A stretch of 50,917 bases of DNA, from contig JAHEYU010000043.1 in assembly GCA_023251435.1 (NCBI GenBank), positions 1 to 50,917 on the forward strand. Direction: 5' to 3'. How positions within the stretch are numbered: the stretch's first letter is position 1; every line of letters starts with the position of its first letter. The notes below the pieces were generated by a model, which did no database searches, was not told the DNA's origin, and saw only the letters and a list, made by a program, of their open reading frames with translations. The translations under genes and the position numbers were made by a program. This stretch comes from Bacteroidota bacterium. GTDB lineage: Bacteria; Bacteroidota; Bacteroidia; Bacteroidales; Prolixibacteraceae. Below, one piece after another: positions 18,954-26,948 of the stretch.

Positions 18954-19661
18954 ATGAAAACAGGAATCTTATTATCATTACTTGTGTTTTTTTCAGTTAT
19001 CACCTGGGGACAGGAATACGGAGCTGGCAAGGAAATATCAGCTATTGAAGTGGTTGGAACCGGAGAAATGGAGGTAGTTCCCGATGAAATTTTCATCTCG
19101 TTTACATTGAAAGAACGGTTCGAGGGAAAAACAAAAATCGAGATTGAGAGTCAGGAAAAGGAGTTAAAGAAAAGGTTGATGAAACTGGAAATCGACTTAA
19201 ACGATTTACAGTTGTCCGACGCAGCTTCTGATTACATCAAAATTAAAAGGAAAAAGTCAGACGTGATCGCTTCCAAAGATTACATCCTAAAAGTTAAAAC
19301 TACCAACGAAATCGCCAAAGTTTTTGAACTTCTCGATGAAATTGATGCTTTCAACGCCAACATTCAGCGGGTCGATCATTCGGAGATTGAGAAATTCAAG
19401 AATGAAGTAAAAATGATTGCAATTAAAGCTGCTAAAATAAAAGCGACGAATTTACTGACTGCAATTGGCGAAACGATCGGAAAGCCATTGCTGATACAGG
19501 AGCGCGAAACATACGAAGATCAGCCATTGTTCCGCAAAACTGCTTTAATGGTAAATATGGCTATGGATGCTGCCGGAAATCAGGAAGAAGCGCTTCCTGA
19601 AATTGGATTTCAGAAAATTAAATTGCGATACACCGTCTTTGCAAGGTTTGCAATTAAATAA
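18954..19661 (+). CDS. SIMPL (DUF541) domain protein, exported
   Basis: This 235-residue protein has an N-terminal signal peptide (about 1-19, ending TWGQ) and a SIMPL/DUF541 domain starting at ISAIEVVGTGEMEVVPDEIFISFTLKE. It shows the characteristic repeat of long helices and strands and the C-terminal KIKLRYTVFARFAI strand. Family members are periplasmic or surface proteins of poorly defined function, named after a mouse signalling protein and including E. coli YggE, which is linked to oxidative stress. It lies 35 nt after the gamma-glutamyltransferase gene and before a strong terminator, so the two probably form one unit. Confidence 0.88.
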   Translation: MKTGILLSLLVFFSVITWGQEYGAGKEISAIEVVGTGEMEVVPDEIFISFTLKERFEGKTKIEIESQEKELKKRLMKLEIDLNDLQLSDAASDYIKIKRKKSDVIASKDYILKVKTTNEIAKVFELLDEIDAFNANIQRVDHSEIEKFKNEVKMIAIKAAKIKATNLLTAIGETIGKPLLIQERETYEDQPLFRKTALMVNMAMDAAGNQEEALPEIGFQKIKLRYTVFARFAIK

Positions 19662-19665
19662 TCAC

Positions 19666-19705
19666 GAAAAAGGTCGTCATGATAAATGTTCATGGCGACC
19701 TTTAT
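19666..19705 (+). terminator. Strong bidirectional terminator between the SIMPL and cytochrome c genes
   Basis: A 13-bp stem (AAAGGTCGTCATG with CATGGCGACCTTT, one G-U pair) spans 19669-19703 with a 9-nt loop. It lies between two convergent genes. Confidence 0.85.
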
Positions 19706-19725
19706 CTCGAAATTCCAACTATGTC

Positions 19726-20208
19726 TTATTTTCCGCTTCTTACTTTGCGAACCAACTCCGCATCAACCGGTTCAAAGTTATTACCGAAACTTGAACGAAT
19801 ATAGGTAAGCACATCAGCCATTTCCTCATCGGTTAAGTGCGCCTGCGAAGGCATAAAACCGTTATAAACTTCACCATTTACTTCAATTTTACCGCTCAGA
19901 CCTTTCATCATAATTGCTATCAATTCTTTTGAATCTCTGCCAACCCAACTTCCGGGTCCAACCGGAGGATGAACGCCTGCAACCCCCGAACCATCAGCCT
20001 GGTGACAAACCAAACAATATTTTTCATAAACGGCTTTACCTGGATGCTCTTTTTTCGCATTTTGAGTACCCGGAATGTTCTCAATTTCTTTCGCCAGTTG
20101 TTCAGAACTTACGGATTCTACTTTCTTATTTCCTGAATTATTTTGACAGGAAATAGTCAGCCCGACTAGTAACACACATATAATAAACTGATTAGCTATG
20201 CGTTTCAT
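19726..20208 (-). CDS. Mono-haem cytochrome c lipoprotein
   Basis: This 160-residue protein has a lipoprotein signal with lipid-accepting Cys21 (VGLTISC) and one c-type haem motif, CLVCH at 65-69. The probable distal Met ligand lies in YNGFMPSQAHLTDEEMADVLTYIRSSFGN, the standard class I cytochrome c ending. It would sit in the periplasm on a membrane and carry electrons. A lysine- and glutamate-rich linker separates the lipid anchor from the haem domain. No oxidase or dehydrogenase gene adjoins it, so its partner is unknown. The divergent neighbour is a small membrane protein gene at 20374. Confidence 0.93.
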   Translation of the reverse strand: MKRIANQFIICVLLVGLTISCQNNSGNKKVESVSSEQLAKEIENIPGTQNAKKEHPGKAVYEKYCLVCHQADGSGVAGVHPPVGPGSWVGRDSKELIAIMMKGLSGKIEVNGEVYNGFMPSQAHLTDEEMADVLTYIRSSFGNNFEPVDAELVRKVRSGK

Positions 20209-20373
20209 TGAATTACTTTAAAGTTTGAATGCTCAAGATAATACTATTTTCTCAAATACGATTTCAGGGTAACCAAAATCGTTAAAACCTTTCATCTCAA
20301 ATTATCAGTAATACCCAACAATGCAATTAGGGCAATATTCCTTATTTTCGCCGCAGTTTTTAAACCATTTATT

Positions 20374-20748
20374 ATGAACCTTAAAGGAATTACTACCATC
20401 GTTTTACTGATACTGTCCAACTCATTCATGACTCTGGCATGGTACGGGCATCTCAAATTTGGAGAATTGAAATGGTTCAGCAAACTGGGCATCATTTCAA
20501 TCGTACTGGTTAGTTGGGGAATCGCACTTTTTGAATACGCCTTTCAGGTACCAGCCAACAGAATCGGCTACAAAGAAAACGGCGGCCCCTTCTCACTCAT
20601 CGAATTAAAAGTGATTCAGGAAGTTACAACATTGCTAATCTTCACCGTTTTTTCACTACTGTTTTTCAAGAATGAAAACTTCAGGTTCAATCATCTCATC
20701 GGATTCGTCTTTTTAGTTCTTGCCGTATATTTCATTTTCAAGAAATAG
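20374..20748 (+). CDS. DMT-superfamily small membrane protein (DUF486)
   Basis: This 124-residue protein has four predicted membrane helices (about 5-24, 36-55, 84-101 and 104-121). It carries the DUF486 family pattern WYGHLKF, SWGIALFEYAFQVPANRIGY and FSLIELKVIQEVTTLLIFTVFS. The family is related to half-size drug/metabolite transporters and probably works as a dimer; no substrate is known. TATTTTCG at 20343-20350 could be its -7 element. It is convergent with the acyltransferase gene at 20760, with only 11 nt between the two stops. Confidence 0.9.
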   Translation: MNLKGITTIVLLILSNSFMTLAWYGHLKFGELKWFSKLGIISIVLVSWGIALFEYAFQVPANRIGYKENGGPFSLIELKVIQEVTTLLIFTVFSLLFFKNENFRFNHLIGFVFLVLAVYFIFKK

Positions 20749-20759
20749 AAAGCCGGTCA

Positions 20760-22577
20760 TTATCCCGCTGATCCTTCCCTCTTATCCCGGTTAAAATCGA
20801 ATTGCTGAAGAATTGAGCCATCGTTTGATTCCTTTGACAATGATTCAATTGTATTCTGCGGAATATCACACAAATCGAGCGCCATCAGCCCATCGAGGCA
20901 GTTATTGAATTTTGGATCGACATTAAAACCAATGATTTTCGCGTTCAGTTTGATGTACTTTTTCAGGAGCACCGGCAATCCTGAATTCATTTCATCCACA
21001 TTGCCAATAAATTTATCAAGCGAATTTATGTCGGCATCCATTGTCTCCATTAATACATTCAGGTTCTGATCGACAGTTTTGAACTTGTAAGCGTTGCGCG
21101 GGGTAATACTTCTGGCAAGTTTCCAATCGAAATGATGCGTCATGATAAACTTAATAATCATAGCTTTCGAGGTTGTTGAGTAATCGTCGCTGATGCTCAC
21201 CGGCCCCATCAGGTAGCGGTATTCCGGATTTTTCAGGATAAAATAAAGAATGCCTTTCCACAACAAAAACAGTGGCATAGGTTTTTTCTGATATTCCCTG
21301 ACGATAAACGACCGCCCCAACTCCATCGTCTGCTTTAACATATCCTGAAGTTCGTCTTTCAGCTTAAACAAACTTTGCACATAAAAACCACGGATGCCAT
21401 ATTTGTGAATTATTTCTGCGCCTTTTCCAATGCGGTAGGCGCCCACGATCATTTCGGTTTCGGTATCCCAGATAAACATCTGATGGTAATACAAATCGAA
21501 TTCGTCCAAATCGATGCTCCGGTTGGTTCCCTCTCCCACCTGCCTGAAAGTAATCTCACGAAGCCGCCCGATTTCAAGCAAAATATTTGGAATTTGCTTC
21601 GATGGCGCACAATAAATGGTATAATTTTTCAGCTTGAAAAGTAATGATTCCGAAGTCAGGCCGTTTAGCTCTTTCCTGATTATTTCAATTGGCAAGGGTT
21701 CAGCAACCGGTTCAACTTTCTGCTGACGCTTGAGGGTATAATTAAAGAATTTCCTGACCTCAATTTTGGAACGCAGACAATAAGTTCTGGCTCGTAAAAA
21801 CCTGCCATACTGGTAAATATCTGCAAATTTATCTTGTTCCAAAACCGAAATACTATGTCCAATCCTGATTTTGACTGCTTTTTTTCGCTGGTGCAATATT
21901 TCGGTCGGAAGTTTCATTTGGCTTAGCGACGAATTGATGCTTCCCAATAAGTAGAACAACTTGCTGTTGTTGCCTTGAAAATGAACCGGAACAACCGGAA
22001 CTTTCTGTTGCTTGATGAATTTCAGGGCAGAGTATTGCCATTGTTTGTCGGATAAAACCATGTAATCATCAAACTGCGAAACATCTCCAGCCGGAAATAC
22101 ACACAGAATCCCCCCATTTTCGAGGTGTTCCGAAGCTTGTTCCTGACCAATTGCAATTGCCCGTTTATCCGCCGTTTTTTGAAAAGGATCTTCCTCAAGA
22201 AAAAATTCGCTGATAGGATCTATTTTTTGCAGCAATTGCGTGGAAACAATTTTAATATCGGAGCGGAGCGGACTAAGAATTTTTATCAGTAAAATCGACT
22301 CCAAACCGCCAAACGGATGATTTGAGACAAGGATACACGACCCTGATTTTGGAATTCGTTTCAGCAAAACCTCGCTGTCAAAAACATAATTAATCGACAA
22401 AATTGCAAGTAACTCTTCAACAAAATCAAGACCTCTTTTATCTCCGATCTTGTTATAAACCCTGTTCAGCTTATCAAAACGTAACATCAGCATCAAAAAT
22501 CGGGCGAAATGTTCTCCACCAAGGAAACTAAGTTTGGGGTTGGCTTTCAGGAAATCCTTCGGTTTGAAAAGCTCCAT
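20760..22577 (-). CDS. Fused PlsC-type and OlsB-like acyltransferase (OlsF-like, aminolipid synthesis)
   Basis: This 605-residue protein joins two acyltransferase modules. The N-terminal half (about 50-290) is PlsC-like, with SNHPFGGLES (His87 of the NHx4D-type motif, with Glu in place of the usual Asp) and VFPAGDVSQF. The C-terminal part (about 315-500) resembles OlsB/hemolysin-type N-acyltransferases of the GNAT fold (IGRLREITFRQVGEGTNRSIDLDEFD, then GAYRIGKG). OlsF enzymes of this layout make ornithine lipids in both acylation steps, and Bacteroides use the separate proteins GlsB and GlsA for glycine lipids. The amino acid used here cannot be read from the sequence. The gene is monocistronic in appearance. 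Confidence 0.87.
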   Translation of the reverse strand: MELFKPKDFLKANPKLSFLGGEHFARFLMLMLRFDKLNRVYNKIGDKRGLDFVEELLAILSINYVFDSEVLLKRIPKSGSCILVSNHPFGGLESILLIKILSPLRSDIKIVSTQLLQKIDPISEFFLEEDPFQKTADKRAIAIGQEQASEHLENGGILCVFPAGDVSQFDDYMVLSDKQWQYSALKFIKQQKVPVVPVHFQGNNSKLFYLLGSINSSLSQMKLPTEILHQRKKAVKIRIGHSISVLEQDKFADIYQYGRFLRARTYCLRSKIEVRKFFNYTLKRQQKVEPVAEPLPIEIIRKELNGLTSESLLFKLKNYTIYCAPSKQIPNILLEIGRLREITFRQVGEGTNRSIDLDEFDLYYHQMFIWDTETEMIVGAYRIGKGAEIIHKYGIRGFYVQSLFKLKDELQDMLKQTMELGRSFIVREYQKKPMPLFLLWKGILYFILKNPEYRYLMGPVSISDDYSTTSKAMIIKFIMTHHFDWKLARSITPRNAYKFKTVDQNLNVLMETMDADINSLDKFIGNVDEMNSGLPVLLKKYIKLNAKIIGFNVDPKFNNCLDGLMALDLCDIPQNTIESLSKESNDGSILQQFDFNRDKREGSAG

Positions 22578-22702
22578 AGTTAGGTTTTATAAAAACGCGA
22601 TATAAAATTAGAAAAATCGACATTCTATAAAACTATGCCAGTGTTTTTTATCTGAAATTTAATCGAATGCAAAAAAAGAAATCTGAAATAATGAACATTT
22701 CT

Positions 22703-22735
22703 TTTGGTCAGTTGTCAAAGGTTTAGCTTATTTCG
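22703..22735 (+). promoter_or_regulatory. Possible promoter of the YgiQ-type gene
   Basis: TTTG at 22703-22706 is followed after 21 nt by TTATTTCG (22728-22735), an imperfect -7 box. The predicted start near 22742 leaves a very short leader before the TTG codon at 22754. Confidence 0.35.
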
Positions 22736-22753
22736 CATCTAAAAATTGAAAAA

Positions 22754-24634
22754 TTGAATATTCTATATCAAAAATACGATATCAACAATTGGTTGCCTAC
22801 AACCAAAAAAGAAATTGAATCGCGGGGTTGGGACAGTGTCGATATTATTTTCTTTACCGGCGACGCTTATGTCGATCATCCCTCTTTTGGAGCTGCTGTT
22901 ATAGGCAGAATACTGGAAGCCGAAGGTTTAAAAGTGGCCATTGTGCCTCAACCCAACTGGCAGGACGATTTGCGTGATTTCAAAAAACTTGGAAAGCCCA
23001 ACCTTTATTTTGCAGTCACCGCCGGAAATATGGATTCGATGGTGAACCATTACACCGCCAACAAACGGAAACGCTCGAACGATGCCTACACACCCGGAGG
23101 AAAAGCTGGACAGCGCCCTGATTATGCTGCCACTGTTTACTGCAATATCCTGAAAGATTTGTATCCCGATGTTCCGCTGGTGGTTGGAGGAATTGAAGCT
23201 TCGCTGCGTCGCGTTACCCATTACGATTACTGGAGCGATAAGCTGAAACCTTCGATTTTGGTCGATTCACGTGCCGACATGCTTTTCTACGGAATGGGCG
23301 AAAAATCGATCCTGGAATATACCGAACTGATCCGCAAAGGAGTTGATTACAAGAAAATTACCAACATTCCGCAAACTGCGTTTTTGGTCTCGAAGGAAGA
23401 GCAATATGCCACCAATAAGAAGTGGAACAGCATGAAGCTATATTCCTACGAAGAATGTTTGGAAGACAAAAAGAAATATGCCCAAAACTTCATGCACATC
23501 GAGGAAGAGTCGAACAAAGTGGAGGCAAATGTTCTTACTCAGGAAGTTGGCAACCAGCAGGTAATCATCAATCCACCCTGGCCGCCGTTGGAAGAAAAGG
23601 AAATCGACCGTTTTTACGATTTGCCGTTTACCCGTCTGCCCCACCCGCGCTATAAAAATAAGGAAGAAATTCCCGCCTACAATATGATCCGGCATTCGGT
23701 GAACATCCACCGCGGATGTTTTGGCGGATGTACTTTTTGCACCATTTCGGCCCATCAGGGAAAATTTATTGCCAGCCGTTCCGAAGAATCCATCCTGAAA
23801 GAGGTTGACAAACTGGTGCTGATGCCCGATTTTAAAGGATACATCTCCGATTTGGGCGGTCCGTCGGCCAATATGTACAAAATGAAAGGCATTCACGAAG
23901 AAATTTGCCGCAAATGCAAACGTCCGTCGTGTGTTTTTCCTGATGTTTGTAAAAATCTGAATGTCGATCACAAGCCGATGCTGGATTTGTACAAAAAAGT
24001 ACGTCAGCATCCGGATGTAAAAAAGGCATTTATCGGAAGCGGCATCCGTTATGACATGATTCTGAAGGAAACCAGCGATCCGCAGGTGAACAAAAATAAC
24101 ATGGAATATTTGCGCGAAGTCATCAAACACCACGTCTCCGGAAGGTTAAAAGTAGCTCCTGAACATACATCCGATCAAGTACTTGACCTGATGCGTAAAC
24201 CTTCGTTCAAACTTTTTCACAAACTGAAAAGGGTATTTGATGAGATCAACAAAGAGGAAGGTCTCAACCAGCAGTTGATTCCGTATTTTATTTCTAGTCA
24301 TCCCGGTTGTGAAAATGTGGATATGGCCAACCTCGCTGTCGAAACCAAAAGTCTCGACTTTAAATTGGAGCAAATTCAGGATTTTACCCCAACGCCTATG
24401 ACTTTGGCCACAGTAATTTATTACACTGGCTATCATCCATATACCATGCAAAAAGTATTCACGCCTAAAAGTCAGAAAGAAAAGCTGGCTCAACGCAAAT
24501 ATTTCTTCTGGTATCAGCGTGAATATCATCAGGAAATAAAAAGTGAACTGCTCCGATTGAACCGCAAAGACCTGATTGACGGACTATTTGGGTCAGCAAA
24601 AAAAGAAGAACACAAACCAGCACGTCGAAAATAA
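22754..24634 (+). CDS. YgiQ family radical SAM protein
   Basis: This 626-residue protein starts at a TTG codon; an in-frame TAG lies at 22724-22726 and no ATG comes before the conserved WLPTTKKEIESRGWDSVDIIFFTGDAYVDHPSFGAAV block. The radical SAM cluster motif is CX3CX2C in RGCFGGCTFCTISAHQGK, around residue 320. The N-terminus resembles a B12-binding-type fold (GDAYVDHPSFG, VVGGIEASLRR). The C-terminal region contains KVAPEHTSDQVLDLMRKP and the DFTPTPMTLATVIYYTG block. The family is conserved but its reaction is not established. The gene stands alone, followed by an extragenic repeat. Confidence 0.95.
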   Translation: MNILYQKYDINNWLPTTKKEIESRGWDSVDIIFFTGDAYVDHPSFGAAVIGRILEAEGLKVAIVPQPNWQDDLRDFKKLGKPNLYFAVTAGNMDSMVNHYTANKRKRSNDAYTPGGKAGQRPDYAATVYCNILKDLYPDVPLVVGGIEASLRRVTHYDYWSDKLKPSILVDSRADMLFYGMGEKSILEYTELIRKGVDYKKITNIPQTAFLVSKEEQYATNKKWNSMKLYSYEECLEDKKKYAQNFMHIEEESNKVEANVLTQEVGNQQVIINPPWPPLEEKEIDRFYDLPFTRLPHPRYKNKEEIPAYNMIRHSVNIHRGCFGGCTFCTISAHQGKFIASRSEESILKEVDKLVLMPDFKGYISDLGGPSANMYKMKGIHEEICRKCKRPSCVFPDVCKNLNVDHKPMLDLYKKVRQHPDVKKAFIGSGIRYDMILKETSDPQVNKNNMEYLREVIKHHVSGRLKVAPEHTSDQVLDLMRKPSFKLFHKLKRVFDEINKEEGLNQQLIPYFISSHPGCENVDMANLAVETKSLDFKLEQIQDFTPTPMTLATVIYYTGYHPYTMQKVFTPKSQKEKLAQRKYFFWYQREYHQEIKSELLRLNRKDLIDGLFGSAKKEEHKPARRK

Positions 24635-24639
24635 TATTA

Positions 24640-24714
24640 CCACGGATTACTCAGATTTTCACAGATTTAATACGACACAAGTTTTTTATCTGTGGCAATC
24701 CTTTTTATCTGTGG
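24640..24714. repeat. ATCTGTGG/CCACGGAT extragenic repeat
   Basis: TTTTTATCTGTGG occurs twice in tandem (24683-24695 and 24702-24714, 19-bp period). Inverted partners lie upstream: CCACGGAT at 24640-24647 and CACAGAT at 24660-24666. Transcripts could fold into alternative stems. It resembles short dispersed non-coding elements of Bacteroidota genomes, though only one copy is visible here. Confidence 0.6.
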
Positions 24715-24760
24715 TGAAAAATCCAATCTTTGTTCGTCAATCCGTTAAATCTTTTCAGTC

Positions 24761-25525
24761 ATGCAAAAAATAAAAATCATTGCCCTCATCTTTTCCCTGT
24801 TCACAATAACTTCATGTGCAGAACTCACCCAAATCGCGCAATCGGCAGTCAATCAGAATTTACCGTTATCGAATACCGAAATTATTGCCGGATTAAAGGA
24901 GGCGCTTTTGGTGGGTGCCGACAGTTCTGTAAAGCGATTATCGGCTGTTGATGGATATCTGAAAGATCAGGCAGTTAAAATATTACTTCCACCTGAAGCA
25001 AAATCAATTATCGACAACCTTTCGAAATTGCCTGGCGGGCAAAAGCTGGTTGACGATGTAATTGTTCGCATCAACCGGGCTGCCGAAGATGCCGCGAAAG
25101 GGGCAAAACCTATTTTTGTGAATAGCGTTCGCGAAATGACTTTTGCCGACGGACTTCAGATTTTACGTGGTCCCGAAAATGCCGCAACCAGTTATTTCAA
25201 ACAAAAAACATCGCAACAACTCGGAGAATTATACCGGCCAAAAATTCGTGAATCGTTGAATAAAAACCTTGTAGCCGGAATTTCAACCCAACAATCGTGG
25301 AACGAACTGACCACCAACTGGAACAAATTGGCGGGCTCAACGGTAGGAAAAATTGCAGGTTTTAAAACGGTGGATGTAAAACTCGAAGATTACCTGTTAC
25401 AACAAGCTTTAAACGGCTTGTTTCTGAAAATCGAAGAACGCGAAAAAGACATCCGCACCAACGCAAATGCACGGGTGACTGAGATATTAAAACGGGTGTT
25501 TGGGAGAACAACTACGGGGAATTAA
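24761..25525 (+). CDS. DUF4197 lipoprotein
   Basis: This 254-residue protein has a lipoprotein signal peptide (lipid-accepting Cys19 in FTITSCAE). It then matches the DUF4197 family: LSNTEIIAGLKEALLVGADSSVKRLS, INRAAEDAAKGAKPIFVNSVREMTFADGLQIL, and the C-terminal KLEDYLLQQALNGLFLKIEEREKDIRTNANARVTEILKRVFG. The family is all-helical, periplasmic and of unknown function. The gene is flanked on both sides by extragenic repeats and looks monocistronic. Confidence 0.9.
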   Translation: MQKIKIIALIFSLFTITSCAELTQIAQSAVNQNLPLSNTEIIAGLKEALLVGADSSVKRLSAVDGYLKDQAVKILLPPEAKSIIDNLSKLPGGQKLVDDVIVRINRAAEDAAKGAKPIFVNSVREMTFADGLQILRGPENAATSYFKQKTSQQLGELYRPKIRESLNKNLVAGISTQQSWNELTTNWNKLAGSTVGKIAGFKTVDVKLEDYLLQQALNGLFLKIEEREKDIRTNANARVTEILKRVFGRTTTGN

Positions 25526-25537
25526 GGTCAGTAAGTT

Positions 25538-25640
25538 GTCATTCATTGTCATTATATAGTCATTCATTGTCACTAAATCACAAGTTATAAGGCCGTTACA
25601 GAGTATTTTTTTTACCATAAATGACGTGAAACAAATGACC
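25538..25640. repeat. GTCATTCATTGTCA direct repeats with inverted remnants
   Basis: The 14-mer GTCATTCATTGTCA occurs at 25538-25551 and 25559-25572 with a 21-bp period. Complementary units (AATGAC, ATTGAC) recur downstream near 25618-25650. The whole could fold as a long degenerate hairpin between a plus- and a minus-strand gene and might help terminate both. It is unrelated in sequence to the repeats at 13133 and 24640. Confidence 0.6.
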
Positions 25641-25681
25641 AACATTGACTAATTATTCTGACAACTGCGACTGACCACTGA

Positions 25682-26626
25682 TCACTTATTCTGATACAAC
25701 CTTCCCTGCCAGGTGTCCCGTTCAACCAGCAACTTTTCAATTTTGGCGGTGAATTCAAAGTTTTTCAGTCCCCAGCGCGGAGCAATTAGTAACTCGTCGG
25801 GAGCTTCGCTTACAAACCGTTCTACCACAATTTCAGGATTCAGCAATTCGAGGTATTTAACTACCAATTCCAGATAGCCTTCAACAGTAAACATCGGAAA
25901 CTGATCCGGATTTTGAAGGTATTCGCGGTACATTCGGGTTCCTTTGTGAATCTGCAACTGATGTAATTTCAGGTTTTCGACAGGCAAACGGGAAATCACC
26001 CTTGCCTGATCGAGCCAATCAGCTTCCGTTTCGCCGGGCAATCCCAGAATCAGATGCGCGCAATTGTGAATATTTCTCCGCGCAGTTTCTTTGATCGCCC
26101 ATACCGATTCCTCAAACGAATGTCCCCGGTTCATCTTGTAAAGACTTGAATTCACATGCGATTCAATCCCGAATTCAACCATGATGTAATATTCTTCAGC
26201 CAACAACTGAAGGTAATCCAGAATTTCAGGAGTCAAACAATCAGGGCGGGTCGCAATTACCAAACCAATCACTTCAGGATGTGCCAATGCTTCTTCGTAC
26301 AGCAACTTCAGGTTTTCGAGTGGCGCATAAGTATTGCTGTACGACTGAAAATAAGCGAGGTATTTCATCGAATTGTATTTCCGCGAGAAGAATTGAATCC
26401 CTTCTGACAATTGACTGGAAACACTTTTTTCGAGATTGCAATAAGCAGGACTAAAAGTTTGGTTGTTGCAATACGAGCAACCACCAGTGCCACGCAATCC
26501 ATCGCGATTTGGACAGGTAAATCCTGCATCGACCGAAATCTTTTGCACCCGGCCATTAAACTTTCTTCTGAAATAGCCCGAAAAATCATTGTACCGTTTA
26601 TCACTTCCCCACAAAAACCGGTTCAT
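25682..26626 (-). CDS. TIGR01212 (YhcC-type) radical SAM protein
   Basis: This 314-residue radical SAM enzyme matches the YhcC/TIGR01212 family: RYNDFSGYFRRKFNGRVQKISVDAGFTCPNRDG, then GGCSYCNN, giving the unusually spaced cluster-binding cysteines of this family. Downstream are YFQSYSNTYAPLE, VIATRPDCLTPEILDYL, EFGIESHVNSSLYKMNRGHSF and HLILGLPGE. The precise reaction is not known; homologues are annotated near tRNA or cofactor modification. The length is typical. It is convergent with the DUF4197 gene across a repeat region. Confidence 0.94.
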   Translation of the reverse strand: MNRFLWGSDKRYNDFSGYFRRKFNGRVQKISVDAGFTCPNRDGLRGTGGCSYCNNQTFSPAYCNLEKSVSSQLSEGIQFFSRKYNSMKYLAYFQSYSNTYAPLENLKLLYEEALAHPEVIGLVIATRPDCLTPEILDYLQLLAEEYYIMVEFGIESHVNSSLYKMNRGHSFEESVWAIKETARRNIHNCAHLILGLPGETEADWLDQARVISRLPVENLKLHQLQIHKGTRMYREYLQNPDQFPMFTVEGYLELVVKYLELLNPEIVVERFVSEAPDELLIAPRWGLKNFEFTAKIEKLLVERDTWQGRLYQNK

Positions 26627-26948
26627 CCTGTTGCTTTTTATTTGTTATACAAAAGTAGTCCAATTTAGCAGTCAGCGAAGCCAATCATTCTAAAATCAAG
26701 CTTTGACCCGCAACTCGTAAACGGGGTAAAAAAAGGTATCACTTTTTCCAGGAAAAATGTTCTGAAACTAGAAACCAGTTAGAAACTCAAAAATAAATAT
26801 CACAATAACTTATAATACAACAACTTAAATAAATACAACAATAAACAAAATTGTTAAAAACTCGTTTAAAACTTTTTGGCAATACAACCTGTGAAGAGTC
26901 ATTTAGATCGGTCGATTTCATAAATTTATACATCTCTAAAACATAGCT
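26627..26948. other. 322-nt divergent intergenic region
   Basis: It separates the TIGR01212 gene from the DUF4301 gene. An ACCCGCAACTCGTAAACGGGGT segment (about 26705-26726, given here only as a weak hairpin) resembles the palindrome at 13133-13199. The stretch 26780-26870 is very AT-rich. TAAATTTA near 26923 could be a degenerate -7 element for the DUF4301 gene. No RNA gene was recognised. Confidence 0.4.

Noticed and set aside
23438-24133. Long minus-strand open frame inside the YgiQ-type gene
   Set aside because: It is the shadow of a well-conserved plus-strand radical SAM gene, and its translation shows no recognisable domain.
24640-24735. CRISPR-like short repeats near 24640 and 25538
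   Set aside because: Only two direct copies each, with periods of 19 and 21 bp, no spacers of constant length and no cas genes.
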